DNA of 47,827 bases from Chloroflexota bacterium (GCA_017881915.1 JADGQK010000013.1:1-47827); one strand, 5' to 3'; positions 31,614 to 40,216 are shown, counted from the first letter of the stretch. Notes: generated by a model not told the origin, from the letters alone. Numbers and translations are program-made.

Positions 31614-33374
31614 ATGACCTGGACAGCGCGCCATCGGGCCTGGCAGGAGCGACGGGTGCGCCCCGCCCTGGAGCGGGCGCCCGAGCGCCGAACCGGTTTC
31701 AGCACGATCAGCGATGTCGAGGTCGAGCGGCTCTACGGACCGTGGAACTGGGCCGCCGACCCGGACGGCGAGCCAGCCGGCCCTGGCGGTCCTACGGCAG
31801 TGGACCACCTCGGCGAACCACTCGGGCCGGGGCGTTGGGACCGCTTTGATCCGCTCCGCGACGTCGGCCTGGCGGGCGAGCCCCCGTTCACTCGCGGGAT
31901 CCATCCGACCGCCTACCGAAGCCGGCTCTGGACGATGCGGATGTTCGCCGGATTCGGGGCGGCCGAGGACACGAACGCGCGGTTCCGCCAGCTCCTGGCG
32001 GCCGGCCAGACCGGCCTGTCGATCGCCTTCGACATGCCCACCCTGTATGGCTACGACACCGACGACCCGGAAGCCGAGGGCGAGTTCGGGACGTGTGGGG
32101 TCGCCGTGAGCAGCCTGGCCGACATGGAGGTCCTGCTGGCGGACCTGCCGCTCGACAGGATCAGCACCTCGATGACGATCAACTCGCCGGCGGCCCCGAT
32201 CTGGGCGATGTACATCGCCGCAGCCGAACGGCGAGGCGTGCCCCGCCAGGTCCTGGAGGGCACCCTCCAGAACGACATCCTGAAGGAGTTCGTGGCCCAG
32301 AAGGAGTTCCTCTTCCCGCCCAGCCATTCGATCCGCCTGGTCACCGACACGATCGAGTTCGGGACCCATGAGCTGCCCCGTTGGAACACGATCTCGATCA
32401 GCGGGTACCACATCCGCGAGGCCGGATCGACGGCTGTCCAGGAGCTCGCCTTCACGATTGCCGACGGGATGGCCTACGTCGAGGAGTGTCTCCGGCGCGG
32501 CCTTCGAATCGACGAGTTCGCGCCCCGGCTGAGCTTCTTCTTCAACAGCCATAGTGATTTCTTCGAGGAGATCGCGAAGTTCCGGGCGGCTCGCCGGATC
32601 TGGTACCGGCTGATGACCGAACGCTACCGGGCCGAGAACGAGCGCTCGACCTGGCTGCGCTTCCATACCCAGACCGCAGGGGTCAGCCTGACCGCCCAGC
32701 AACCGCTCAACAACCTGACCCGGGTCGCCGTCCAGGCTCTCGCCGCCGTGCTGGGTGGGACGCAGTCACTCCACACGGACGCGTACGACGAGGCCTGGGC
32801 AGTGCCTTCGGCCGAGGCGGCCCTGCTCGCCCTGCGCCAGCAGCAGGTCATCGCCGAGGAAACCGGGGTCGCGAGCACCGTCGACCCGCTCGGCGGGAGC
32901 TGGTTCGTCGAGTCGCTCACGAACTCGACGGAGCGAGCCGTCTGGCGCTATCTCGACGAGATCGACCGCCGGGGCGGGATGGTCCGGGCGATCGCCGAGG
33001 GCTACCCCCAGCGCGAGATCGCCGACGCCGCCTACCGCTTCCAGCGCGAGCTCGACGCGGGCGAGCGGACGATCGTGGGCGTCAACAGCCAGGTCGATCC
33101 GTCAGAGCGCCTGTCGATCCCCCTGCTCGAGGTCTCCGAGGAATCGAAGCGACGCCAGCTCGACCGGCTCGACCGGACCCGCCGGGAGCGCGACAACGCG
33201 GCCGTTGAGGCGGCCCTGGCCGGCCTGCGTGAAGCGGCGGCGCGACCTGGCTCGTCTGACTCCAACCTCATGCCCCACTTCCTGCGCTGCGCCGAGGCCT
33301 ACGCCACGCTCGGCGAGCAATGCGCGGTCCTGCGTGGCGTGTTCGGCGAGTACCGCGAACCGGTCGCCGTCTGA
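31614..33374 (+). CDS. icmA: B12-dependent acyl-CoA mutase large subunit (isobutyryl-CoA mutase type)
   Basis: 586-aa substrate-binding subunit of the methylmalonyl-CoA mutase family, without a B12 domain. ATG 31614 is 7 nt after TAGAGT (31601-31606). Family blocks: [88 protein letters not shown]. The two residues that set substrate choice are Phe111 (MRMFAGFG) and Gln229 (EFVAQKE), 118 apart. Methylmalonyl-CoA mutase has Tyr/Arg, 2-hydroxyisobutyryl-CoA mutase Ile/Gln, isobutyryl-CoA mutase Phe/Gln. So n-butyryl-CoA/isobutyryl-CoA interconversion is predicted. The matching B12 subunit is probably the gene at 41675. A roughly 20-residue Gly/Pro-rich insertion lies at 48-72. Confidence 0.88.
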   Translation: MTWTARHRAWQERRVRPALERAPERRTGFSTISDVEVERLYGPWNWAADPDGEPAGPGGPTAVDHLGEPLGPGRWDRFDPLRDVGLAGEPPFTRGIHPTAYRSRLWTMRMFAGFGAAEDTNARFRQLLAAGQTGLSIAFDMPTLYGYDTDDPEAEGEFGTCGVAVSSLADMEVLLADLPLDRISTSMTINSPAAPIWAMYIAAAERRGVPRQVLEGTLQNDILKEFVAQKEFLFPPSHSIRLVTDTIEFGTHELPRWNTISISGYHIREAGSTAVQELAFTIADGMAYVEECLRRGLRIDEFAPRLSFFFNSHSDFFEEIAKFRAARRIWYRLMTERYRAENERSTWLRFHTQTAGVSLTAQQPLNNLTRVAVQALAAVLGGTQSLHTDAYDEAWAVPSAEAALLALRQQQVIAEETGVASTVDPLGGSWFVESLTNSTERAVWRYLDEIDRRGGMVRAIAEGYPQREIADAAYRFQRELDAGERTIVGVNSQVDPSERLSIPLLEVSEESKRRQLDRLDRTRRERDNAAVEAALAGLREAAARPGSSDSNLMPHFLRCAEAYATLGEQCAVLRGVFGEYREPVAV

Positions 33375-33387
33375 GTACCATCTGGAG

Positions 33388-33876
33388 ATGTACTTCGATG
33401 CCCTCGAGTTCCTCGAAGACGAGCGCGCTGCCTGGCGCCCGTACGAGGCGCTGCTCGAGTTGAGTGATGCCGATCTGTCGGCGCCGTTGGCGGGGGCTCA
33501 CGGCTGGTCGGGTCGCGACCTGATGGCCCACCTCAGTCACTGGCAGGAGGTCGCCACGGCGGTGGCCACGGAGCTCGCCCTGCGCGAGACGAGCCCGATC
33601 AAGGTGGCTGCGGACGCGGACTGGGACGCCCGCGGCGATGAGATCAACGAAGAGATCCGGGTCGCGGCGCTGGCCCTGCCGCTGGACGAAGTCCGCTCGC
33701 GGTTTCGGTTGATTCCGGGCGAGCTGCGCGGGTACTTGACGGTCGTCCCGGAGACGCGCTGGCTCAAGAACACCGAATACGAGAACTTCTTCCTGGCCGA
33801 GACGACCGACCATTACGAGGCGCACCTGGCCGACCTCGCCGCGGTCCTCGCAGCGGCGACGCCGCCCGCGGTCTGA
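33388..33876 (+). CDS. DinB/maleylpyruvate-isomerase-like protein
   Basis: 162-aa four-helix protein. HGWSGRDLMAHLSHWQEVA is the helix-2 signature of DinB-like and mycothiol-dependent-isomerase-like proteins, and DHYEAHLADLAAVL near the end supplies a further conserved His. These His residues usually form a metal site. ATG 33388 lies 6 nt after TACCAT (33376-33381) and 13 nt after the mutase stop. Function within this superfamily (thiol transferase, stress protein) cannot be fixed. Confidence 0.78.
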   Translation: MYFDALEFLEDERAAWRPYEALLELSDADLSAPLAGAHGWSGRDLMAHLSHWQEVATAVATELALRETSPIKVAADADWDARGDEINEEIRVAALALPLDEVRSRFRLIPGELRGYLTVVPETRWLKNTEYENFFLAETTDHYEAHLADLAAVLAAATPPAV

Positions 33877-33923
33877 GCAGGGCTTCCGCGTCGCGTGGCC
33901 GCGCCGGCCATCGCGAAACGGAA

Positions 33924-33952
33924 GAACCCCGCTCGACCATCGAACGGGGTTC
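33924..33952. terminator. Bidirectional hairpin between convergent genes
   Basis: GAACCCCG (33924-33931) pairs perfectly with CGGGGTTC (33945-33952); the 13-nt loop contains a smaller TCGA/TCGA pairing. It separates the DinB-like gene from the thioredoxin gene. Confidence 0.6.
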
Positions 33953-33989
33953 GGGTTCCTGGATGGACCCGCCGGATCGGCGAGCCGGT

Positions 33990-34370
33990 TCAGCCGACGG
34001 TAGGCTCGACCGGCGCCGCGGGTGCAGTGGGCGCGGCCGGCTTGGTAAAGCTGGCCAGGCCGAACTGCTGCTCGAGCTGCTCCATCGGCCGGAAGCCAAC
34101 GACGCCCATCGGCTGCTGGCCCGGTCGGAAGAACGCGATCGTGGGGATGCTCATGATCCCGTATTTCTGGGACAGGCTGGGGTTGGCATCGACATCGACC
34201 TTGACGACGTCAACGGCACCGTCGTACTTGGCGGCGATCTTCTCCATCTCTGGCGCGACCATCTTGCACGGCCCACACCAGGTGGCCCAGAAGTCGACCA
34301 CGACGGGCCGCTCATTGTTGATCACCATCTCGTCGAATGTCGCGTCGGTGACTGCCTTGATCTCGGCCAT
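33990..34370 (-). CDS. Thioredoxin
   Basis: 126-aa thioredoxin with active-site WATWCGPCKM (CGPC at 32-35), the cis-Pro motif GIMSIPTIAFF, and an Ala/Pro-rich C-terminal tail. ATG 34370 is preceded by AGAAAGGA; the open frame reaches 34607 within the regulator gene and is not used. It is 23 nt downstream of an ArsR-type regulator on the same strand, so it is likely under that regulator's control. General disulfide reductase; the tail is longer than in E. coli TrxA. Confidence 0.94.
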   Translation of the reverse strand: MAEIKAVTDATFDEMVINNERPVVVDFWATWCGPCKMVAPEMEKIAAKYDGAVDVVKVDVDANPSLSQKYGIMSIPTIAFFRPGQQPMGVVGFRPMEQLEQQFGLASFTKPAAPTAPAAPVEPTVG

Positions 34371-34393
34371 GGGGCCCGATCCTTTCTCCCGCT

Positions 34394-34690
34394 TCAGCGG
34401 GCAATCGTCTGGATGAGACGGTAGGCCTCGAGGACCCGCGGGTCGGCGAGGCGGTAGTAGACGGTGCTGCCGTCGCGGCGGGAGCTGACCAGCCCGGCGC
34501 TGCGCAGGACGGCAAGGTGCTGACTCATGTTCGGGACCTGGCAGCCGACCTGGCCGGACAGGTCGCCCACCGAGAGCTCGCCGCCGGCGAGGCACTCGAG
34601 GACGCACAGCCGCTTGGGATCGGCCAGGGCACGACCGACGGCAGCGAAACGCATTCGCTCGACCTCGGACGATGGCTGGCTCTGCAACAT
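34394..34690 (-). CDS. ArsR-family transcriptional regulator
   Basis: 98-aa winged-helix repressor. Start at ATG 34690, 6 nt after TATCGT on the minus strand; ATG 34726 lies upstream of that box and cannot be used from this promoter. HTH: LSVGDLSGQVGCQVPNMSQHLAVLRSAGLV, wing RRDGSTVYYRL. The metal-binding ELCVCDL motif of ArsR/SmtB reads ELSVGDL here, so both Cys ligands are missing. Cys29, Cys33 and Cys50 remain and could sense redox state, which fits a target thioredoxin gene. A perfect palindrome in its promoter suggests autorepression. Confidence 0.9.
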   Translation of the reverse strand: MLQSQPSSEVERMRFAAVGRALADPKRLCVLECLAGGELSVGDLSGQVGCQVPNMSQHLAVLRSAGLVSSRRDGSTVYYRLADPRVLEAYRLIQTIAR

Positions 34691-34726
34691 GCGATCACGA
34701 TACCATTGAGTTGCGCAACTGTGCAA
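34691..34726 (-). promoter_or_regulatory. Promoter and operator of the ArsR-thioredoxin operon
   Basis: Minus strand: TATCGT (34697-34702) 6 nt before ATG 34690; a weak TTGCAC (34721-34726) 18 nt further upstream. The spacer contains the perfect 12-bp palindrome AGTTGCGCAACT (34709-34720), a likely operator for the encoded regulator. Confidence 0.6.
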
Positions 34727-34781
34727 GTGTCAGTCGTGTCGCGCGGGCCGGCGCCGCGCGGGTGGCGTAACCCAACTTGAG

Positions 34782-34979
34782 ATGGGGCGGCTCGACGTCA
34801 GCGGCGACCGTGCCATCGTGTCCGGGCGCTCCCTTGACTCGATTCGCTCCACAGCACTCGGCAGCACGGTCATTTCCAGTCCGACTGCGTGGGACAGGGA
34901 TAGCGCGACCCTGCTCCGGGTCGACGGCTCATGGCTCGTCAGCGAGTTGTCACTCCAGCCCGAGCAGAGCGGCCCGTGA
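34782..34979 (+). CDS. Possible small gene or gene remnant, 65 aa
   Basis: ATG-initiated frame with moderately high third-position GC, but no clear ribosome-binding site. The end (TLLRVDGSWLVSELSLQPE) resembles the last strands of SnoaL/NTF2-like or limonene-hydrolase-like domains, so it may be the 3' end of a truncated gene. It lies between the ArsR promoter and ettA. Weak evidence. Confidence 0.3.
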   Translation: MGRLDVSGDRAIVSGRSLDSIRSTALGSTVISSPTAWDRDSATLLRVDGSWLVSELSLQPEQSGP

Positions 34980-35010
34980 GCCCAGCGGCCGCGCCCGGTA
35001 CCCTTGACTC

Positions 35011-36690
35011 ATGGCCCACGAATTCATCTACACGACCTACAAGCTTGCCCGGCACTACCCGCCCGACCGGACCGTGCTGGAGAACATCTCGATCTCGTTC
35101 TACCCGGGCGCCAAGATCGGTGTCATCGGCTCGAATGGGGCCGGCAAGTCCAGCCTCCTGCAGATCATGGCCGGCCTCGACGACGGGTTCACCGGCGAGG
35201 CCCGCCTCACGCCCGGGTTCACGGTCGGCTACCTGGCGCAGGAGCCCGAGCTGGACTCGACCAGGGACGTCAAGGCCAACGTGCTCGACGGGGTCCGCGA
35301 CGTCCATTCGCTGATCGAGCGGTACAACGCGGTCATGGCCAGGTGGTCCGAGCCGGACGCCGACTACGAGGCCATCGGCGCGGAACAGGTGGCCCTTGAA
35401 GACAAGATCGCCGCAACCGATGCGTGGAGCCTCGAGCGCAACGTCGACATCGCGATGGACGCCCTGCGCTGTCCGCCGGATGATGCGGATGTCAGCACCC
35501 TGTCCGGTGGCGAGAGACGTCGCGTCGCGCTGTGCCGGCTGTTGCTCAGCCATCCGGACTTGCTGCTGCTCGACGAACCCACCAACCACCTCGACGCTGA
35601 GTCGGTCAACTGGCTGGAGCGCTTCCTGCAGGAATATTCGGGCACGGTCGTCGCGATCACCCACGACCGGTACTTCCTGGACAACGTCGCGCAGTGGATC
35701 CTGGAGCTCGACCGCGGCCGGGGGATGCCTTTCGAGGGCAACTACTCGAGCTGGCTCGAGAAGAAGCTGGAGCAAATGGGCCGCGAGGAACGGGCCGGCG
35801 ACGCCCGGCAGCGGACGCTCGCGCGCGAGCTCGAGTGGGTGCGCCTGGCGCCAAAGGCTCGACAGGCGAAAGGCAAGGCGCGACTCGGCGCCTATGAGAA
35901 GCTGCTGGCAGAGGCCAACGACGCCAAGTTCGCGACCCGCGAGCTCGAGATCGCCATCCCGCCCGGACAGCGTCTCGGGGACAGCGTCATCGAGGTAAAC
36001 GGCCTGCGCAAAGCCTTCGGGAACAAGCTGCTCATCGACGACCTGACCTTCTCGCTGCCGAAGGCCGGGATCGTCGGCGTGATCGGCGCCAACGGGGCGG
36101 GCAAGACCACGCTGTTCCGGATGATCCTCGGGCAGGAGCGGCCGGACAGCGGCAGCATCACGATCGGCGACACGGTCCAGCTCGAATACGTCGACCAGAG
36201 TCGCGACGATCTCCGGGCAGACCAGACCGTGTACGAGGAGATCAGCGGCGGCAACGAATTCATCAAGGTCGGGCCCCGCGAGCTCCCGGCCCGCGCGTAT
36301 GTCTCGAGCTTCAACTTCAAGGGCACGGACCAGCAGAAGCCCGTCGGCAAGCTCTCCGGCGGCGAGCGGAACCGGGTTCACCTGGCCAAGCTGCTGAAGT
36401 CGGGCGGCAACGTGCTCCTGCTGGACGAGCCCACGAACGACCTCGACGTGGACACGTTGCGGGCATTGGAGGCCGGCCTGGAGTCGTTCCCCGGCTGCGC
36501 GGTCGTGATCAGCCACGATCGCTGGTTCCTGGACCGGATCGCCACCCATGTCCTGGCCTTTGAAGGCGACAGCGTCGTGCGCTGGTTCGAGGGCAACTTC
36601 AGCGAGTACGAAGCGTTCCGTCATCGGGAGCTCGGCGTCGCGGCCGATCAGCCCCATCGGATCCGGTACAAGCAGCTGGCGAAGTCCTGA
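35011..36690 (+). CDS. ettA: ABC-F protein EttA (energy-dependent translational throttle)
   Basis: 559-aa soluble protein with two ABC domains and no membrane segments. Domain 1: GSNGAGKSSLL, LSGGERRRVALCRLLL, LLLLDEPTNHLDAESV. Domain 2: GANGAGKTTLF, LSGGERNRVHLAKLL, VLLLDEPTNDLDVDTL. The linker (RLAPKARQAKGKARLGAYEKL) and overall length match EttA, which binds the ribosomal E site and gates the first peptide bond according to ATP/ADP ratio. ATG 35011 lies 6 nt after TACCCT (34999-35004). Confidence 0.95.
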   Translation: MAHEFIYTTYKLARHYPPDRTVLENISISFYPGAKIGVIGSNGAGKSSLLQIMAGLDDGFTGEARLTPGFTVGYLAQEPELDSTRDVKANVLDGVRDVHSLIERYNAVMARWSEPDADYEAIGAEQVALEDKIAATDAWSLERNVDIAMDALRCPPDDADVSTLSGGERRRVALCRLLLSHPDLLLLDEPTNHLDAESVNWLERFLQEYSGTVVAITHDRYFLDNVAQWILELDRGRGMPFEGNYSSWLEKKLEQMGREERAGDARQRTLARELEWVRLAPKARQAKGKARLGAYEKLLAEANDAKFATRELEIAIPPGQRLGDSVIEVNGLRKAFGNKLLIDDLTFSLPKAGIVGVIGANGAGKTTLFRMILGQERPDSGSITIGDTVQLEYVDQSRDDLRADQTVYEEISGGNEFIKVGPRELPARAYVSSFNFKGTDQQKPVGKLSGGERNRVHLAKLLKSGGNVLLLDEPTNDLDVDTLRALEAGLESFPGCAVVISHDRWFLDRIATHVLAFEGDSVVRWFEGNFSEYEAFRHRELGVAADQPHRIRYKQLAKS

Positions 36691-36703
36691 CATACTCGCC
36701 GGC

Positions 36704-37717
36704 ATGACCGACCACGTGGTGACCCTCGCCCAGGTCCAGGAGGCTCGCCCGACCGTGGCGAGCCGGGTTCATCGGACGCCGCTGCTCAGCTCGGCCACGG
36801 CCGCCCGCTTCATCGAAGCGGCGACCGGCACGAAGCTGGCCGACGGGCGCCTCTACCTCAAGGCCGAGCACCTCCAGAAGACCGGCTCGTTCAAGCCTCG
36901 CGGGATGACCTGGAAGATCGCCTCGCTCACGCCCGATGAGCGGACCCGCGGGATCATCACCCTGTCGGCCGGCAATGCAGCCCAGGCGTATGGATGGGCC
37001 GGGCGCACGGCCGGTGTTCCGGTGACCGTGGTCATGCCGGCCGGCGCGGTCCGCTCGAAGGTCGATGCCTGCCGCGGTTACGGCGCCGAGGTGATCCTCC
37101 ACGGTGCCGATGTCGGGGAAGCACTGCTCGAGCTCGAGCGGGTGCGCGACGCCCGCGGCCTGACCTACTGCCACCCATTCGACGACCCTTTCGTGATCGC
37201 CGGCCATGGCTCGATCGGTCTCGAGATCCTGGAAGACCTGCCGGAGGTCGATGTCGTGGTCGTCGGTGTCGGCGGCGGGGGACTGATCTCCGGAGTCGCG
37301 GCGGCCCTCAAGGAATCCAGGCCGGCTGTGCGCGTCTACGGTGTCGAGCCAGAGCGCTCCAATGCCCTGTCGCTGGCGCTCGCAGCGGGTGAGGTGGTCA
37401 GGATCCAGCCGCTGAGCGTGGCCGATGGGCTGGGTGCCCCGTTTGCCGGGCAATGGACCCTGGCGATGGCCCAGCACTACCTCGACGGAATCGTCCTGCT
37501 CGATGACCCAACGATCCTGGCGGGAATGCGCTTTGCGGCCGAGCGGATCAAGCAGGTCCTCGAACCAGCCGGCGCGGCGGCGCTGGCGGCGCTCCTCGCT
37601 GGCAGGATTCCGCTCAAGGCGGGCGACCGGGTCGTGGCGCTGGCCTCGGGTGGCAACGTCGAGGTGAGCCGCATCGGCGAGCTGATGTCCGCGGCCGGAC
37701 CGTTGCCCGGGGCCTAG
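36704..37717 (+). CDS. Threonine dehydratase / serine racemase-like PLP enzyme
   Basis: 337-aa fold-II PLP enzyme. Schiff-base Lys64 in KTGSFKPRG, SAGNAAQAYGW substrate loop, phosphate-binding GVGGGGLISG (188-197), and LASGGNVEV at the C-terminus. There is no C-terminal ACT-like regulatory domain, so it is of the catabolic or serine-racemase-like type rather than biosynthetic IlvA. It would deaminate Thr/Ser to 2-oxobutyrate/pyruvate. ATG 36704 is 7 nt after CATACT. Its 3' end overlaps the convergent metallopeptidase gene by 4 bp. Confidence 0.9.
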   Translation: MTDHVVTLAQVQEARPTVASRVHRTPLLSSATAARFIEAATGTKLADGRLYLKAEHLQKTGSFKPRGMTWKIASLTPDERTRGIITLSAGNAAQAYGWAGRTAGVPVTVVMPAGAVRSKVDACRGYGAEVILHGADVGEALLELERVRDARGLTYCHPFDDPFVIAGHGSIGLEILEDLPEVDVVVVGVGGGGLISGVAAALKESRPAVRVYGVEPERSNALSLALAAGEVVRIQPLSVADGLGAPFAGQWTLAMAQHYLDGIVLLDDPTILAGMRFAAERIKQVLEPAGAAALAALLAGRIPLKAGDRVVALASGGNVEVSRIGELMSAAGPLPGA

Positions 37718-38154
37718 CCGATCCCAAGCTCGTCGAGGCGGTCGTCGTCGATCCCGAGGTGGTGGGCCAGCTCGTGAACGACGGTTCTTCGGACCTCGAC
37801 CGCCAGCTGCGCCGGATCGGGAAAGTCGGCTTCGAGCGGCAGTCGGAACAGGCTGATCTTGTTGGGGATGGCCGCCAGGTCGGCGCCCCAGGCGGTTCGG
37901 GGCACGCCTTCGTACAGCCCATACAGCTCGCCGCCCGGGCGAACACCGCCGGCGTCGAGCTGCTCGTCAGACGCCTCGTCCTCGATCACGATCGCGACCT
38001 GGCGCAGGGCCGGCCGGAACGGCTCCGGGATGCCGGCCAGCGCCCGTTCCACCAGGACCTCGAACGACGGTGGGCGCGTCCCGGCCGGCAGCGCCTGGGG
38101 CAGCGCTCCCGGTAGAGGACGGGCCGCTCGGCTGCCCCGGCGTCGCTTCGGCAT
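37714..38154 (-). CDS. Small zinc metallopeptidase-like protein
   Basis: 146-aa protein of the short metallopeptidase (MMP-like) family. A basic N-terminus is followed by the core FEVLVERALAGIPEPF, then AIVIEDEASDEQL, GLYEGVPRT, KISLFRLPLEADF, and the zinc motif VVHELAHHLGIDDDRL (HExxH plus a third acidic ligand). Family members lack a known substrate. ATG 38154 is only 21 nt from the divergent start at 38176, and the two -10 boxes overlap. The end overlaps the threonine dehydratase gene by 4 bp. Confidence 0.85.
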   Translation of the reverse strand: MPKRRRGSRAARPLPGALPQALPAGTRPPSFEVLVERALAGIPEPFRPALRQVAIVIEDEASDEQLDAGGVRPGGELYGLYEGVPRTAWGADLAAIPNKISLFRLPLEADFPDPAQLAVEVRRTVVHELAHHLGIDDDRLDELGIG

Positions 38155-38175
38155 CAGGCCCGTATCCTACGTCTG
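38155..38175. promoter_or_regulatory. 21-nt divergent promoter region with overlapping -10 boxes
   Basis: On the plus strand TATCCT (38163-38168) lies 7 nt before ATG 38176. On the minus strand TAGGAT (38164-38169) lies 9 nt before ATG 38154. The two hexamers share five positions, so the promoters should exclude each other. Any -35 would lie in the opposite coding region. Confidence 0.55.
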
Positions 38176-39117
38176 ATGGACCCGCACTCCGGCCCGGGTG
38201 ATCCCGGCTGGCTCGCCGAGTCTCCGCCGCCCGATCCCGCGGCCGAGCCCGAGGGCTTCCTGGTCGAGATCGTCCCGGGCGAACGGATCCACTTTCTCGA
38301 CTGGGGCGGGCCAGGATCGGACGCCGACGCTGTCCTTCTCGTCCACGGCCTGAGTGCGACCGGGTGGGCCTGGGCGCCCGTGGCGCGGCGCCTCAGGCGA
38401 GTCACCCGAACGGTAGCCGTCGACCTGCGCGGTCACGGGCTGTCCGATGCGCCAACTTCCGGCTATACCCCCGAACAGCTGGGCGAAGACCTCGTAGCCG
38501 TCGCCGAGGGGGCGGGCCTGCTCGCCGGGCCCGCGCCCCGCGTCGTGCTGGCGGGGCACGGCTACGGTGGGATCGTGGCGGCGTGGGCCGCCAAGCGGCT
38601 GGGCCAGCGCTGTGCAGGTCTCGTCCTCGTCGACGGCGGTTGGGAGAACCTCGGGGCCGAGACGGGCCTGACGCCCGGCGAGTGGCTGCGCGACCTGGAG
38701 GAGCCGCGCGAGGTCCTGCGCTCGATGGCCGCCTACCTCGCGGACCGGCGCGATTTCGACCCGCCGACCTGGGATGCGGACCAGGAGCGGGCGGCGCGCA
38801 GCACGGTGGTCGAGGTCCCGGCCGGCAGGGTGGTCCCGGCTGTCCGCCCGCACGCGCTCGCCGGCTCGGTCGAGGCGATCTTCGCCTACGATCCCGTCGC
38901 GACCCTGCTGGGCGTGATGGCGCCGATCGTGGCCATCGTGGCCGGCGGCGAGGAGCAGGCCGGCAAACGAGCGGCCCTGGACGCGTTGGGCGAAGCGCTG
39001 CGACAAGCAGGACGGGCGGCGATTCGGGTCGTCGACCTGGGCAACGTCGGCCACACTCTGATGCGCTACCGACCGGCCGCGGTCGCGGCTGCGATCCTGT
39101 CGGTTGCCCGGGACTGA
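38176..39117 (+). CDS. Alpha/beta-hydrolase-fold protein lacking the nucleophile
   Basis: 313-aa protein with the alpha/beta-hydrolase fold: LLVHGLSATGWAWAPVARRL, AVDLRGHGLSD, and a late His in NVGHTLMRY. At the nucleophile elbow, where GxSxG is expected, it reads AGHGYGG with Gly129 in the Ser position. The classical triad is therefore broken, although the fold and His remain. It may be a non-hydrolytic member (cofactor-independent oxygenase, lyase or binding protein) or a pseudoenzyme. ATG 38176 is 7 nt after TATCCT. Confidence 0.85.
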   Translation: MDPHSGPGDPGWLAESPPPDPAAEPEGFLVEIVPGERIHFLDWGGPGSDADAVLLVHGLSATGWAWAPVARRLRRVTRTVAVDLRGHGLSDAPTSGYTPEQLGEDLVAVAEGAGLLAGPAPRVVLAGHGYGGIVAAWAAKRLGQRCAGLVLVDGGWENLGAETGLTPGEWLRDLEEPREVLRSMAAYLADRRDFDPPTWDADQERAARSTVVEVPAGRVVPAVRPHALAGSVEAIFAYDPVATLLGVMAPIVAIVAGGEEQAGKRAALDALGEALRQAGRAAIRVVDLGNVGHTLMRYRPAAVAAAILSVARD

Positions 39118-39199
39118 ACCCGGAAAGGGAACCAGGCCGTGGGTTCCCGCGTCATCTGCCCGGGCCGATCCTCCGGATCCGGCGAAAGGGGAGGTTCCG

Positions 39200-40174
39200 A
39201 TGATCACTCGATCAACGGCTCGCACTCGAGTCGTCGCACCGTTCGCCACCGCCGTCATCATCCTGGCCCTGGCGGCCTGTTCAAGCAGCGCCGCCGCACC
39301 CGATCTCGCACGGCAGGGCATCTCCGCGGAGGCGACCGCGGGGCCAGCCGCACTCCCGGTGCCGGCCGCCTCCGCCGCCGCAGCCTTCGACCAGGCGGCT
39401 GGTGGCGGGGCAGCCGCCTCGTCGGGACCCACCGACGTCACCGCGGGCGTCGCCGCGGACACATTCATCGTCCGAACCGGCTCGATCTCGATCGAGGTCC
39501 CCAAGATGGAGCAGGCCCTGACCGACGTCCGCAGCGCGATCGTCGGGCTGGGTGGCTACGTCAGCGACTCGGACCAGACCAACCAGGGTGACCAGGTGTC
39601 GGCCTCGATCACCTACCGGGTGCCCGTTGCCCGCTGGCAGGACGCACTCGACGCGATCCAGAAGATCGCGACCAAGGTCGACTCGGCCAAGTCGAACGCC
39701 GTCGACGTGACCGGTCAGGTCCTCGATCTCGGCGCCCGCATCGACAACCTGCGGACGACCGAGCTCGCGCTCCAGGCAATCATGGCCCGGGCCACCAAGA
39801 TCGCCGACGTCCTCGATGTCGAGTCGAAGCTGAGCGACGTCCAGGGCCAGATCGAGCAGCTCAGCACGGAGCAGACGCACCTCAAGGGCCAGGCTTCGCT
39901 GGCCACCCTGACCGTGGTGTTCAGCCTGCCGGCGACCCAGGCGGTCGTGCAGACGTCGCGCGGCTGGGATCCCGGTGCCCAGCTCGACCAGGCCAGTGCG
40001 GCCCTGCTCGGAATCGGCCAGGCCATCGCGTCGGCCGGGATCTGGCTGGTCATCGTCGGCCTGCCGATCGCGATCGTCGCCCTGATCCTTCTAGCCCTGG
40101 CGGTCCTCATCAGCCGGCGCCTGCGTCGGTCCCGCCCGTCGACCGAGCTGGTCGTCCCGCCGACCGGAGGCTGA
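39200..40174 (+). CDS. DUF4349 lipoprotein
   Basis: 324-aa exported protein. ATG 39200 follows a GGGGAGG ribosome-binding site. Signal peptide with lipobox LAAC (Cys27), an Ala-rich linker, then the DUF4349 domain from about residue 90 (RTGSISIEVPKMEQALTDV, then GGYVSDSD, then ASITYRVPVARWQDALDAIQ), a coiled-coil segment (DVESKLSDVQGQIEQLSTEQ), and one C-terminal membrane helix with a basic end (LISRRLRRSR). Tethered to the membrane at both ends, it probably spans part of the cell envelope. Function of the family is unknown. Confidence 0.88.
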   Translation: MITRSTARTRVVAPFATAVIILALAACSSSAAAPDLARQGISAEATAGPAALPVPAASAAAAFDQAAGGGAAASSGPTDVTAGVAADTFIVRTGSISIEVPKMEQALTDVRSAIVGLGGYVSDSDQTNQGDQVSASITYRVPVARWQDALDAIQKIATKVDSAKSNAVDVTGQVLDLGARIDNLRTTELALQAIMARATKIADVLDVESKLSDVQGQIEQLSTEQTHLKGQASLATLTVVFSLPATQAVVQTSRGWDPGAQLDQASAALLGIGQAIASAGIWLVIVGLPIAIVALILLALAVLISRRLRRSRPSTELVVPPTGG

Positions 40175-40183
40175 CGATCAGGG

Positions 40184-40189
40184 TACGAT
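40184..40189 (+). promoter_or_regulatory. -10 box of folE
   Basis: TACGAT, 27 nt before ATG 40217. Unlike most promoters here it leaves a short leader, with GGAG (ccaggagccg) serving as ribosome-binding site. Confidence 0.4.
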
Positions 40190-40216
40190 CGCGGCCCACG
40201 TCCAGGAGCCGAGTTC

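Noticed and set aside
31614-33374. Plain methylmalonyl-CoA mutase annotation
   Set aside because: The Tyr and Arg that bind the methylmalonyl carboxylate are replaced by Phe111 and Gln229.
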